A DNA stretch of 49,881 nucleotides from Methanobacteriota archaeon (GCA_019654055.1 BPDA01000008.1:1-49881); one strand, 5' to 3'; positions 16,510 to 25,358 are shown, counted from the stretch's first letter. The notes: a model not told the origin generated them from the sequence alone. Numbers and translations are program-made.

Positions 16510-16865
16510 GGCCTCTGCCGGTCGGCCATATCTGTAGGAAGCAAGTCTGGAAAATTTCCTAATTCGTCCAACTCATCTGTTTTGGTGCTCTCGGGAGTCG
16601 GTCGATATTCCCGTGTATCATTTGAAATTGAATTGAAATGCGGCTCTATGTAATTGTAGCAGAAGTAGATCGACAGATATGTCGTAATGATGGCCAAAAT
16701 CAGAAGGGATATCCAACCTCCTGCAATCACAAAATCAAACAAGAGTGCCAGAGCAATTATCGACAGGGTACCTCTGGTGGGGAACTCTCCGACGAAAGCT
16801 CTCCCAAACGGCCCCAATTCGCTAGGATTCTGAACCTCGGACACGGTTTGCAAATCCGTGCTCAC
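16488..16865 (-). CDS. Small membrane protein of unknown function
   Basis: I do not recognise this 125-residue protein. It has a hydrophilic start, two hydrophobic segments at about 33-72 (SIIALALLFDFVIAGGWISL and the following stretch) and a charged tail. The start is GTG 16865, seven bases after the stop of the preceding small open frame, and its end overlaps the DUF805 gene by 22 bases. It is therefore part of a minus-strand run of membrane-protein genes. DNA here is AT-richer than the average of the window. Confidence 0.6.
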   Translation of the reverse strand: MSTDLQTVSEVQNPSELGPFGRAFVGEFPTRGTLSIIALALLFDFVIAGGWISLLILAIITTYLSIYFCYNYIEPHFNSISNDTREYRPTPESTKTDELDELGNFPDLLPTDMADRQRPWPSGML

Positions 16866-16871
16866 GTGAAT

Positions 16872-17091
16872 CTATTCCTCTGAAGAACCATCGAGAATCT
16901 CTTGCTTCTTATTCTGGGCTTGCAGGGTGACTAGCTCCAAGTAGGCAGTCCTAGCCTCTAGGTACTTTGTCCATCTCATCAAGGTATGACTGTTTCTCGG
17001 CAGCATACAGGCTCCCGTCCCTAGCGTTGGCATCCATCTTGTACAGCATGAAGAAGAAGAATAGCGTCAACATAAGTGGACCCAATAGCAT
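16872..17091 (-). CDS. Membrane/coiled-coil segment, probably the displaced C-terminus of the upstream gene (frameshifted)
   Basis: Protein-like sequence runs through this otherwise empty 290-base stretch. From ATG 17091 it encodes a hydrophobic helix (LLGPLMLTLFFFFMLYKM), then a charged helical region. At an A-run around 16966-16968 one extra base shifts the frame, after which YLEARTAYLELVTLQAQNKK and DGSSEE continue to the stop at 16872. Upstream of the ATG the same frame stays protein-like back to the end of the 17162-18181 gene, which stops inside what looks like a transmembrane segment. I think both are one gene with two frameshifts; a separate 72-residue gene is the alternative. Confidence 0.45.
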
Positions 17092-17161
17092 CAGGTAGTT
17101 TTCATCCAAATTGTATGTGTCTCCAGCAACCTCTGTCCCCGAACCTAGATGACTGAAATTA

Positions 17162-18181
17162 TCACGACACTGGCCACAGGATTAGATTCGCAAGGAGTAG
17201 AACCCATTCGTACAACTCGTATTCGGATCTCCGGCTCGGCCTTCGGGGCTTTGTGACGGGCGCTTGTTCCATGTAACTACCTAAATCCCCCACGCGGGTG
17301 TCGAGATATGAGGATTCTGCACTATCATCAACCGAATCAATCAGCAAAGAAGTGTCGATTTCAGAATCTTCTTTGCGCCTAATCGCTCTCTCTCTGTATA
17401 GGGGAAGCGAAAGGACCGAGAAAAATCCTACCAACCCAATTGTCATCGAGATAACCGAACTCCAATCGTAGGAAAGGCCCTGAACGTCAATCACCCTTAC
17501 TGCAAAAGACCCGATAAACACCACAGCTAGGTAGTACAATGATTGGAACTTCTTCAGCAGGTAAAGTACAGATGATAGGGCCAAAATCACAACCATGACA
17601 TCGGCCACATCGACCATAATCGAGAACTCTCCAAAGTCAAGACTTGAATCGAATGTGGATGATATTAGGTAGGCACCAATAGCCCCGAATATAGAAACTA
17701 GAATGGCGATATTACGTCCCGACTCACTCAATCCATCTGCTATCGGCCCGACAATATCGTGAGAGACAGATCCTTCTGACAAATAAGCCAGCCAGAGAGA
17801 GGTTTGGAAAATCACAGTTGCCGGGATGATGTAAGGGAGATAACTTCCGACACGCTTCAATACGGAGTAAATCGCACCCCCCGCACCTTTGGCCGAATTG
17901 CCTATCCCGGTTGCTTTACCTGAAATATTCGCTTTCTCTACAGTTGTGGAAATTCTGCTTCCCACATTGCCCATCCCTTCCCGGGCCTTTGACAACGTCG
18001 AGCCTTGGTCTGATTGCTCATCATCGTGATCAATTTCATTGGCGACGGACTCTTTTTCGCTCTTTCTCCTGTCGAGTTTTTGCTTGATTGAAGACTCCAA
18101 TTTTTTCGATGCCTCATCGATCTTGTCCAAGGCACTGCCAACTCTGGACTCAAATGAGTCATTATCCGACCCATCGGCCAT
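17162..18181 (-). CDS. Membrane protein with N-terminal coiled coil, unknown function
   Basis: This 339-residue protein is not recognised. Residues 1-100 are highly charged and helical, with heptad-like spacing (SALDKIDEASKKLESSIKQK), then a glycine/serine stretch. About six hydrophobic segments follow between 110 and 265, and a charged cytoplasmic region. The last residues (EWVLLLANLILWPVS) form the beginning of a further membrane helix that is cut off by the stop, which suggests the true C-terminus lies beyond it in another frame. It is the first gene of the minus-strand membrane cluster and diverges from the DUF92 gene. Confidence 0.65.
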   Translation of the reverse strand: MADGSDNDSFESRVGSALDKIDEASKKLESSIKQKLDRRKSEKESVANEIDHDDEQSDQGSTLSKAREGMGNVGSRISTTVEKANISGKATGIGNSAKGAGGAIYSVLKRVGSYLPYIIPATVIFQTSLWLAYLSEGSVSHDIVGPIADGLSESGRNIAILVSIFGAIGAYLISSTFDSSLDFGEFSIMVDVADVMVVILALSSVLYLLKKFQSLYYLAVVFIGSFAVRVIDVQGLSYDWSSVISMTIGLVGFFSVLSLPLYRERAIRRKEDSEIDTSLLIDSVDDSAESSYLDTRVGDLGSYMEQAPVTKPRRPSRRSEYELYEWVLLLANLILWPVS

Positions 18182-18257
18182 GTATGGTGGAACGGATTAG
18201 AACCCTTGAATCTTCGGAGCAGCAACAAGTAGAAAAGCTCGGGTTTCGGAAATACCT

Positions 18258-18275
18258 CCGTTCCTACGGGAACGG
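18258..18275. promoter_or_regulatory. 7-bp inverted repeat in a divergent intergenic region
   Basis: CCGTTCC (18258-18264) and GGAACGG (18269-18275) flank a four-base TACG spacer in the 150-base gap between divergent genes. The gap holds no other gene that I can support. It could be an operator or an RNA hairpin in the leader of the DUF92 gene. Confidence 0.3.
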
Positions 18276-18331
18276 ACTTCTCACAGGGGAATCCTTCATG
18301 ACCGCTGCACAAGGCAGCGAGAACGAGCAGA

Positions 18332-19081
18332 ATGGTGGACCCATCGACCTACTTTTCCGACGACCAGATGATTTCCATCGCTCTAGTCGCCGGGTTGTTG
18401 CTGGTATCCAAGCTCCGTGACATGCTCGACCTAAGCGGAATGCTTGCTGCTATGGTGGTCGGACTCACGGTATCTCTCCTAGGGCACTGGACCTGGCTCA
18501 TCATTCTCGTGATATTCCTCTTCGTCGCCTCCATCGCGACCAAGTGGCGCTTCGAGGAGAAGCGAGCGCTGTCGATTCAGGAGTCCAATGAGGGCGCAAG
18601 AGGTTGGCGCAATGTGATGGCGAACGGTGCGGCTGCATCGATGGTCGCGATTCTCGGTTGGTTTGGCGATGGAGATTGGTACTTTCTAGCCGTGTCCTGC
18701 AGTGTCTCTGTGGCCCTCTCTGATACACTAGCCTCGGAGATTGGTAGCCTCGATCCTAGGACTCGCAGCATCATCACGCTCGAGGCGGTGCCACCCGGAA
18801 CCAACGGGGGAATGTCCCCGACGGGCACGATGGCAGCACTGCTCGGAGCCATAATCATCGCTGGGTCAACCGCCCTGCTTGCCCCCGTCTATGGAGAGAC
18901 GATGAGCGCTGCCAGCATCTTCATCACGGTAACAATTGTGGGTTGGCTGGGGTGCCAAGTTGACTCCATCCTTGGGGAACTACTCGAGAACAAGGGGTAC
19001 ATTGGCAAGCACTCAGTTAACTTCCTAGCAACGCTCTCAGGAGCGGCAATGGCCGTTGTGGTGGCATTTAGGTTCCTGTAA
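18332..19081 (+). CDS. DUF92 family membrane protein (VTE6-like, candidate phytyl/prenyl-phosphate kinase family)
   Basis: This 249-residue integral membrane protein has the DUF92 layout: an N-terminal helix pair, the polar segment FEEKRALSIQESNEGARGWRN, then SVSVALSDTLASEIGSL and EAVPPGTNGGMSPTGTMAAL, the family's most conserved stretches. More helices follow, with GCQVDSILGELLENKGYIGK. A plant member, VTE6, acts on phytyl-phosphate, so a role in isoprenoid phosphate metabolism is plausible for the archaeal form, but this is by family only. The upstream gap carries an inverted repeat. The next gene starts 44 bases downstream. Confidence 0.85.
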   Translation: MVDPSTYFSDDQMISIALVAGLLLVSKLRDMLDLSGMLAAMVVGLTVSLLGHWTWLIILVIFLFVASIATKWRFEEKRALSIQESNEGARGWRNVMANGAAASMVAILGWFGDGDWYFLAVSCSVSVALSDTLASEIGSLDPRTRSIITLEAVPPGTNGGMSPTGTMAALLGAIIIAGSTALLAPVYGETMSAASIFITVTIVGWLGCQVDSILGELLENKGYIGKHSVNFLATLSGAAMAVVVAFRFL

Positions 19082-19125
19082 CATCAAGACGAGGGGTTTG
19101 TACTGAGCGAGAAGGAGATAGTGGC

Positions 19126-21462
19126 ATGGGACCGGGGACTAGAGCTGCTAGAGCCGGGATCCTGATTGCTCTGGCCATGCTTCTGACGGTTACCTCGACC
19201 TCCTTGATGGTCAACGCCCAAGATGTCATGGAAGCCGAAGGCCCAGGCATCGAATGGACACTCCCTGAAACACACATGCTGTATCTGAAGGGAACAGAGG
19301 AACAGCCGTTCTTGGACCGCAACTGGACCACCAACACCGGTCAGCCCCTCGGCAGGGCCGAGTTCACCAAGACTAGTTCCGCACTAAACCCCAATCTCAT
19401 CGACATCCAATCTGCACCCTTGGCGGAGTCGTTCAGGTTCGAGGGTAACATCACAGTACGGCTTTTTGCATCTCTGGACTCCACCAACGACGGCTGTAGG
19501 CTGACTAACGTGTTACCGGGTTCCGCTGGTGCCGAGACCTCGTTCTCAGTGACCCTGTCCCTCGGTAGCAGTGTGGTCATAGAGAACGCTCAGACCAATT
19601 CGCTGCCCATGGAGGAATCTTACCTCTCGGCCCACGAGTTCACAGTACAGGCACTCGATGTCAACGTCTCACTGGCATCCGGAGACCCCATCTCGCTGCA
19701 AGTCGATGTACAGCACGACTGCCTACAGCAGGGGGTTCTGTGGTGGGGGACATATGATGCGACCTCCGGAATCATCTTCGAGGGGGATGTCATTGAACCG
19801 AAGTTGGAATACAGCATCGATTCCAATAGAATGGCAAGGGTGGAGTTCACACCAATTTCTCCATGGGGACCAGGGGACTTCGATGGGCAAGTACTCGAGA
19901 TAGTGGGGCCCCTGGACTGGGACGAAATGGTCCATGGCTTCGGTAAGGAGGACCAGCGATTGGAGCACTTCGAGACTCCTCATGGAACTAGGACCGGTGA
20001 GGGTAACAGAACGATACTGACCTGGTCCTCGGAGAAGCCTCTGTTACCTGGCAGATACATGATTGACGCTTGCTTCACGGTCACGGACCAGAATCCGGGG
20101 GAGCTTTGCGACGCAATCGGAGTCCTTCGCTTCGAGATTCCGCAGGACCCCAAGCCGATGCTGTCTTCGATGTGGGCCGCAGTCGTGGTCCCTCTGGGGA
20201 TAATCGCCTGGATTGGGGTGTCGATGCGCGAAGCGATGCTGCCGATACAGACCTATGCGATACTACTGCTGCTTGCGATAGCAGCACTCGGTCCTGCCAT
20301 GCACCTGCCCGACATAGACAGCAACGCCCCGAGGGAGGAGGGAGCTGCCCCATCGTTCGTGTTGCTATCGCACGATGGTGAACTGGTCAAGCTGCCGGAA
20401 CTGCTGAAGGGGAGTGATGCCGTGGTTGTCGGGCTCTTCCGAACCGGTTCGCCTAACGCAATCAGGCAGTTCGACGACTTCCGTGGTACCGAGATAATCA
20501 GCGAATCTGATATCGCGTTCATCCAGATCGCCACCGGCGAGGGCGTTCAGTCAGTTGATCTGGACACCTATTCCCTGACTCTCAACGAGTCATGGCCCCT
20601 GCTCATGGACGAGGCAGATGCTGCCGTTGGTAAGGCATTCCCAAGTGGTGCCACGGACGCTGTCATCATCATCGACTCAGCGGGCTTCGTCACCGATTGG
20701 CAACCGGGTACGATGTCGGCACTGGAGATAGACGAGGCCGTGTCATCCGCCTCCAGAGGCTCAGGTAATAATCCGTTGTCGCTATTCTCGGTAATCATCG
20801 GCACTGCTCTGCTGCCTCTGGCTGTCCTCGCCATGCCGAGGGACCGGGAGCTGGAGCTGCCTGAGGAGCCTCTGTTCCCAGGTGCCGGAGCTCTCATGAC
20901 CGCAGGCGGCGCGGCCGCAGGATTCGGACTCTGGGCCCTGCCTGTGGCGCTGATGGCCGCGTTCGGGCTCGGTGCGTTCTGGATCTGGGTGGAACTACTC
21001 CTCGCGGTGGTCCTCGTGTACCACGGACTGTCGGTGCTGCTGCACGGCAAGATAGCAGAGGTCGAGCGCTTAATCACAGTGACATACTCGCGCTTACCCG
21101 ATGGATTCCGTGCTTGGCGCGACAGAGCCAGCTTCGCCGAGGATGTCTACTTGGGACTTTGGCTGGCTTGGCTGCTGTGGCTGCGCACGCCTGCGCTGAT
21201 CCCCCAAGGAGTGGGCGCGGTCGCTAGGTCGGACATACTGGGAATCCTGCTCTCCGTGCTTGCCATGCTGGGCTTCCTAGTCGCTGCTGGGATTGTGGTT
21301 AACATAGCACGACTCGTCGCCCTGTCACCTGGAAATCTCTCGAGGGTGTTCGGCTGGCTGAGCGTAGGCATTCGCCCGCGCGCGTGGGGACTCGCCTCCG
21401 CAATCCTAGGTACTTGGGTGGCGCTGGCTCTGTTGGTGGGCCCGGTCATGGGTTCATTGTGA
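19126..21462 (+). CDS. Large secreted/membrane protein with redoxin-like domain lacking the CxxC motif
   Basis: This protein has 778 residues. A signal-peptide-like start (ILIALAMLLTVTSTSLMVNA) follows AAGGAGATA at a good distance from ATG 19126. Residues about 35-345 form a beta-rich exterior region with few cysteines, two membrane helices follow (about 350-390), then a thioredoxin/AhpC-like domain (about 400-545: APSFVLLSHDGELVKLPELL, VVVGLFRTGSPNAIRQFDDF, AVIIIDSAGFVTDWQPG). The position of the redox cysteines is occupied by RTGSPN, so a thiol-redox role is unlikely. The C-terminal 220 residues contain about six more membrane segments. I cannot name the function; it may be an envelope-anchored binding protein. 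Confidence 0.7.
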   Translation: MGPGTRAARAGILIALAMLLTVTSTSLMVNAQDVMEAEGPGIEWTLPETHMLYLKGTEEQPFLDRNWTTNTGQPLGRAEFTKTSSALNPNLIDIQSAPLAESFRFEGNITVRLFASLDSTNDGCRLTNVLPGSAGAETSFSVTLSLGSSVVIENAQTNSLPMEESYLSAHEFTVQALDVNVSLASGDPISLQVDVQHDCLQQGVLWWGTYDATSGIIFEGDVIEPKLEYSIDSNRMARVEFTPISPWGPGDFDGQVLEIVGPLDWDEMVHGFGKEDQRLEHFETPHGTRTGEGNRTILTWSSEKPLLPGRYMIDACFTVTDQNPGELCDAIGVLRFEIPQDPKPMLSSMWAAVVVPLGIIAWIGVSMREAMLPIQTYAILLLLAIAALGPAMHLPDIDSNAPREEGAAPSFVLLSHDGELVKLPELLKGSDAVVVGLFRTGSPNAIRQFDDFRGTEIISESDIAFIQIATGEGVQSVDLDTYSLTLNESWPLLMDEADAAVGKAFPSGATDAVIIIDSAGFVTDWQPGTMSALEIDEAVSSASRGSGNNPLSLFSVIIGTALLPLAVLAMPRDRELELPEEPLFPGAGALMTAGGAAAGFGLWALPVALMAAFGLGAFWIWVELLLAVVLVYHGLSVLLHGKIAEVERLITVTYSRLPDGFRAWRDRASFAEDVYLGLWLAWLLWLRTPALIPQGVGAVARSDILGILLSVLAMLGFLVAAGIVVNIARLVALSPGNLSRVFGWLSVGIRPRAWGLASAILGTWVALALLVGPVMGSL

Positions 21463-21523
21463 GGTCTCATTCGAAGGACCGAGAGCATCATAAGAGCGAG
21501 GCCCTATGGCGATGCACTCCTAA

Positions 21524-21712
21524 GGGGGTATAGTATAACCTGGTAGTACCGCGGGCTCCAGTTGCACGGGAATGACGACAAGTGGTTTTTCTGATGGCTT
21601 TGATGACCAACTGGAGCACCGACCTATCGCAACCCGAGAGCGTGCGCAATCCAGGTGCACGCTAGGTGGAAGACACCCGCTGATCTGGGTTCAAATCCCA
21701 GTGCCCCCACCA
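21524..21712 (+). tRNA. trnW: tRNA-Trp (anticodon CCA) with a 113-base intron
   Basis: The mature tRNA folds as follows. Acceptor GGGGGTA (21524-21530) pairs with TGCCCCC (21702-21708). The D arm is GTAT/GTAC with loop AACCTGGTA. Anticodon stem GCGGG (21551-21555) pairs with CCCGC (21676-21680). The anticodon CCA is at 21558-21560 and G37 at 21561. The T arm is CTGGG/CCCAG with loop TTCAAAT, and discriminator A and an encoded CCA end at 21712. The intron occupies 21562-21674, between positions 37 and 38, the standard archaeal site. Exact junctions could shift by a base or two, since I did not resolve the bulge-helix-bulge. Confidence 0.93.
21562..21674 (+). ncRNA. Box C/D guide RNA within the tRNA-Trp intron
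   Basis: The intron contains ATGACGA (21572-21578, box C-like), CTGA (21591-21594, box D'), TTGATGA (21600-21606, box C') and CCGA (21619-21622, box D-like). The guide before box D, CAACTGGAGC (21608-21617), is perfectly complementary to the anticodon-loop/intron junction GCTCCAGTTG (21555-21564). The fifth base before box D (21614) pairs with C34 (21558), exactly the position a box C/D enzyme would 2'-O-methylate. The haloarchaeal tRNA-Trp intron is known to do the same. No target match was found for the D' guide. Position 39 is C here, so the U39 target of the haloarchaeal intron is absent. Confidence 0.8.
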
Positions 21713-21790
21713 TATGCACCAGTGCGTACAGCATCTCAGTAACTCCGGCATAGGTTGGGTTGAAGGACTTCGCGTATTTCGCGTGACTCG

Positions 21791-23927
21791 ATGGACGCCA
21801 AGGGACTCCACGCCATCATGTGCGCTTTGCTCCTTTGGGCCCACTGGCCGGTAGCGTGGCCCCCATTCAGATATCCACACTCGGTGAAGACGGGCTGCAA
21901 CTAATCGACGCGGGGCAACAGACCACGGCTCCAGTTCAGACTCCTGTGAGTTGGGCGAGTCCGGGGCCATGGTGGACGTGGACCTCCATGGACTCTGACA
22001 GGAATGGCATCCATGATTCCTTGCAGACAGCATCCGGCCCGGTCAACGTAGGACTCTCCTACGACGGCAGGGTCACCGATTCCAACCGACTCGAACTAGC
22101 CCGAATGGGCCACGAGATACATCTTTGGGGTTGCCCTCGGTCAACGCTGTACTGATTGGGGACGTGGATGCCTCAGATGTGCACGCCCTATCTCAGCTAG
22201 AGGGCGTGGTGATGGTCGAGCGTTACGGCTCTCTGGTGTTTTACGGGGATATCCAAACGCCTGCGGTCAAGGCCAGCAATTCCACGGAGTACCCAGTGGG
22301 TGCGTGGGACCTCGGGGTCAGTGGACACGGGGTAAACATAGCACTGACCGACACCGGGGTCGACAACGAGCACCCTGGGCTCTCTGGCAAGTTCGTGGCC
22401 GGGTACGACGCCGTGTGCTACATGCACACTGACCCCCAGTGCCTCCTAGCGGGGGGTCGCGAGGAGGACGGCTCCTTCGACCCCGATGACGGCAACCAGC
22501 ACGGTACCGCGTGCATGGGGATGGCCAGTGCCACGGGAATCGAGGCAGACGGCTCTCAGTCGAATTACTACGGCTCCGCCCCCAACGCCTCGCTGGTCGA
22601 TGTACGAATCGGCACCGACGTCGGCGCGGGACCGTTCGAGAACTATCTGTTGGAACAAGAGTTCTACGAGTCCGCGATGAACGGCCTGCAGTGGATAATC
22701 GATCACAGGGACGACGCTTGGCCCGGAGTGGACGAGGCAAACTATGGAATAGACATAATCTCACTATCATGGGGAATAACTAGCCATGAGGATGGAGAAT
22801 CAGACGGCTCTGATATGCATAGCCGCATTCTAGATGATGCTATGCTGGCTGGTGTCACAGTCTCAAACGCAGCAGGCAACTCAGGCCCGGACAACGACGG
22901 ACTTTCCGGCATGAGCGCTTCTTCCTTATCGATTACAGTAGCCGCAACGGATGACCAGAACACAGTGAACCGGGACGATGACACCATCGCCTCTTACTCA
23001 TCAAGAGGTCCAAGGAGAGACAACGGAGATGGCAACCCGTTGAACGAGTTGATTCCAGAGCTAAGCGCCCCTGGGACCAATATTATTCAGGCTGAAGGTT
23101 GTGTCTCCAGCGGGGGATGTAACAACTTCCTTGGCGGCGATGCCTCAGGTAACACCTACACGGGAAGGGGCAGCGGGACATCTTACGCGACACCCGCAGT
23201 CACAGGTGTTGTGGCACTAGTGATTGAGGCCAACGGCCAACTTTCCCCCCTGCAGATTAAGGAAGTCCTCAAGCAGACATCTGAGAGGATGGGAGAGCCT
23301 AGTGCACCGGAGGTTGACCCATACTGGAATCGCGAATTCGGATATGGCATGGTGGACGCTCACGCAGCCGTAGCACTGGCACAGTACATAGCCGAAACAG
23401 GGCAAACGGATTCCTTGGACGTCAGCCTCCAGAACCATCTGCTGAACCTCGTCGACTCCAACGGCACAATCAACGTCACAGGACACGCATGGGGTCAGAT
23501 GGGCAGTGTCGACAGGGTTGAATTCAGAATCGACGGAGGCGAGTGGCACGAGGCGACGTACTCCGCCGAGCCCGCTGAAATCGGTGCCCTGACGCCATTC
23601 TTGTGGCATGTCATCCTCGATCCGACAAAACTCGGCGAGGGCCCCCACCAGATAGAGGTCAGAGCGGTCTCGGGAGAGAGCCACTCGCTACCGGTGCTAG
23701 CGACCGTGCACGGCACGTCTGGCAGTGCCTCGAACTTCTCCGTACCACCGCTTGTGATATTCGGAATCGTTGTGGTTTTCGTCATCTGGTTGGCCTCACT
23801 GTCCCTCGTCCGACTCCGCTCGGACGGCGAGATTGACAGCCTGCTCTCGAGGTGGCGCAGGGAGGAGGACTCGGCAGTTGAGGAAGTGCTCGAAGCTGAA
23901 TTGATTCCCGAACACGACCCCGAATAG
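21791..23927 (+). CDS. Subtilisin-family serine protease (S8), secreted and membrane-anchored, frameshifted
   Basis: This is an extracellular protease. The catalytic triad is Asp in ALTDTGVDNEHPG, His in GNQHGTACMG and Ser in GSGTSYATPAVTG, with the oxyanion Asn region VSNAAGNSGPD. A beta-rich C-terminal domain and one membrane helix (about 23740-23805) followed by a basic cytoplasmic end anchor it. The large open frame starts at 22125, but homology continues upstream in two other frames. The propeptide-like region reads from about 21834 to 22122. A signal peptide (DAKGLHAIMCALLLLGPLAG when joined) starts at ATG 21791. Two single-base losses, near 21834 (T-run) and near 22123, are needed. Joined, it has about 712 residues. 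It would supply peptides for the importer. Confidence 0.88.
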
Positions 23928-23944
23928 CGAATCCATAGGATTCG
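23928..23944. terminator. Perfect 7-3-7 hairpin directly after the protease stop
   Basis: CGAATCC (23928-23934), loop ATA, GGATTCG (23938-23944) form a perfect 7-bp stem that starts at the base after the protease stop codon. It may mark the end of that transcript or a processing site. There is no T-run, so intrinsic termination is not established. Confidence 0.35.
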
Positions 23945-23984
23945 AAGCGCCTTGTTCAAAGCCTAGAACATTCGTCCGCAGGCC

Positions 23985-25358
23985 ATGGTGAGGTTCTCCG
24001 AGCGTGCGAGCAGCATCCGTCCTACAGGGGTTCGGAGGATGTTTGACATGGCCGGAGATGATGCAGTGCAGTTCGGTTTGGGGGAACCGGACTTCCAGCC
24101 TCCTTCGATTGCTATAGAGGCCTTCACCAAGGCAATGGAAGACGGCCGGAACAAATACACCACAACTGCCGGACTCCCGCCTTTGAGGCAGAAGGTTGCC
24201 GAGATGTGGCACCACCTAGTCCCAAGTCTGGACGAATCAAACGTCTGCATCACCATGAGCGGTACCAATGGACTCCTCGACATCTTCCTAGCCTTGGTGA
24301 ATCCCGGGGACAACGTGCTGCTGCCTGAGCCCTACTTTCCCCTGTACCCTCCGGACGTGGTGATTTGCGGAGGCGAGCCCAACCTGTACCCATGCACCTT
24401 CGAGAACGGTTTCGTCCCGACCCTCGAGGACCTTGAGTCCAGAGTGGATGAGAACACAGTGGCCATCCTGTACAACTTCCCTAGCAACCCCACCGGTGGC
24501 AACGTGAACGAGTCCCAAAGGGACGAGCTCGTGACCTTCGCTAAGGAGCACGACCTCTGGCTGATTAGCGACGAGGTCTACGACCGCATAGTGTACGACT
24601 CCCCGCACGTCTCCTTCCTGGGGGCGGGCTACGACAAGGTCATCATGGTGCAGTCGTTCTCCAAGACCTTCGCCATGACCGGATGGAGGATTGGGTACCT
24701 CCTATCCCCGGACGCCGAGGCGATGTCGCAATTGACCAAGATGCAGTACTACGTCACCGCATGCAGCAACGATGCCATGCAGCACGCCGTACTCGAGGCC
24801 CTTGAGAACGCCCCCGACTACCCCGAGGAGATGTGCGCCGAGTTCAAGGCTAGGCGAGATCTGATATGTGAACGGCTCAATGCGATTCCAGGAGTCTCCT
24901 GTCACGTCCCCACCGGGGCATTCTACGTATTTCCCAGAGTAGAGGTTCCGGGGATGAACAGCGAGGAGATAGCAATGGCGCTGCTCGAGGGAGGAGTGCT
25001 TTGCTCCCCTGGAACAGCTTTCGGTGAGTTGGGCGAGGGGCATCTCCGCTTCGCATATACCATAGACAGAGATGGAATAGAGAGGGGCATGGACAGGGTC
25101 GAGGCGGTGCTGTCCGACCTCAGAGGGGGACTGACCAAGGTGGGGCCAATCGAGTCCTTCGCACTCTTCCTCGCCTGCTTATACATCGGCAGCGAGAGCC
25201 CTAGGTTCGGGCCTAGTGCACTGGCACCCGCAATCCTGCTGTCCTCCCTAGCATTCCTGTATGCCCTCGGCCCGTCTGCAATCGGATTCGGTCTGGCCAT
25301 CGGCTCGGGGTGGATTATGTTGAATGAGATGGTCGAACGGGCCACGCCTCTTCGATAA
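23985..25358 (+). CDS. Pyridoxal-phosphate aminotransferase (class I/II) with C-terminal membrane extension
   Basis: The first 385 residues are a normal fold-type I aminotransferase. They include FGLGEPDFQPP, the YNFPSNPTGG segment with the substrate/PLP asparagine, ISDEVYDRIVYD with the PLP-binding Asp and Tyr, the Schiff-base lysine in SFSKTFAMTGWRIGY, and the C-terminal arginine region HLRFAYTIDRD. They resemble aspartate/aromatic aminotransferases; the amino donor cannot be fixed. The C-terminal 70 residues are extra: two or three hydrophobic segments (SFALFLACLYIGSE, ALAPAILLSSLAFLYALGPS, GFGLAIGSGWIMLNEM). The enzyme may thus be membrane-attached. The gene ends one base before the convergent neighbour's stop. 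Confidence 0.87.
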   Translation: MVRFSERASSIRPTGVRRMFDMAGDDAVQFGLGEPDFQPPSIAIEAFTKAMEDGRNKYTTTAGLPPLRQKVAEMWHHLVPSLDESNVCITMSGTNGLLDIFLALVNPGDNVLLPEPYFPLYPPDVVICGGEPNLYPCTFENGFVPTLEDLESRVDENTVAILYNFPSNPTGGNVNESQRDELVTFAKEHDLWLISDEVYDRIVYDSPHVSFLGAGYDKVIMVQSFSKTFAMTGWRIGYLLSPDAEAMSQLTKMQYYVTACSNDAMQHAVLEALENAPDYPEEMCAEFKARRDLICERLNAIPGVSCHVPTGAFYVFPRVEVPGMNSEEIAMALLEGGVLCSPGTAFGELGEGHLRFAYTIDRDGIERGMDRVEAVLSDLRGGLTKVGPIESFALFLACLYIGSESPRFGPSALAPAILLSSLAFLYALGPSAIGFGLAIGSGWIMLNEMVERATPLR

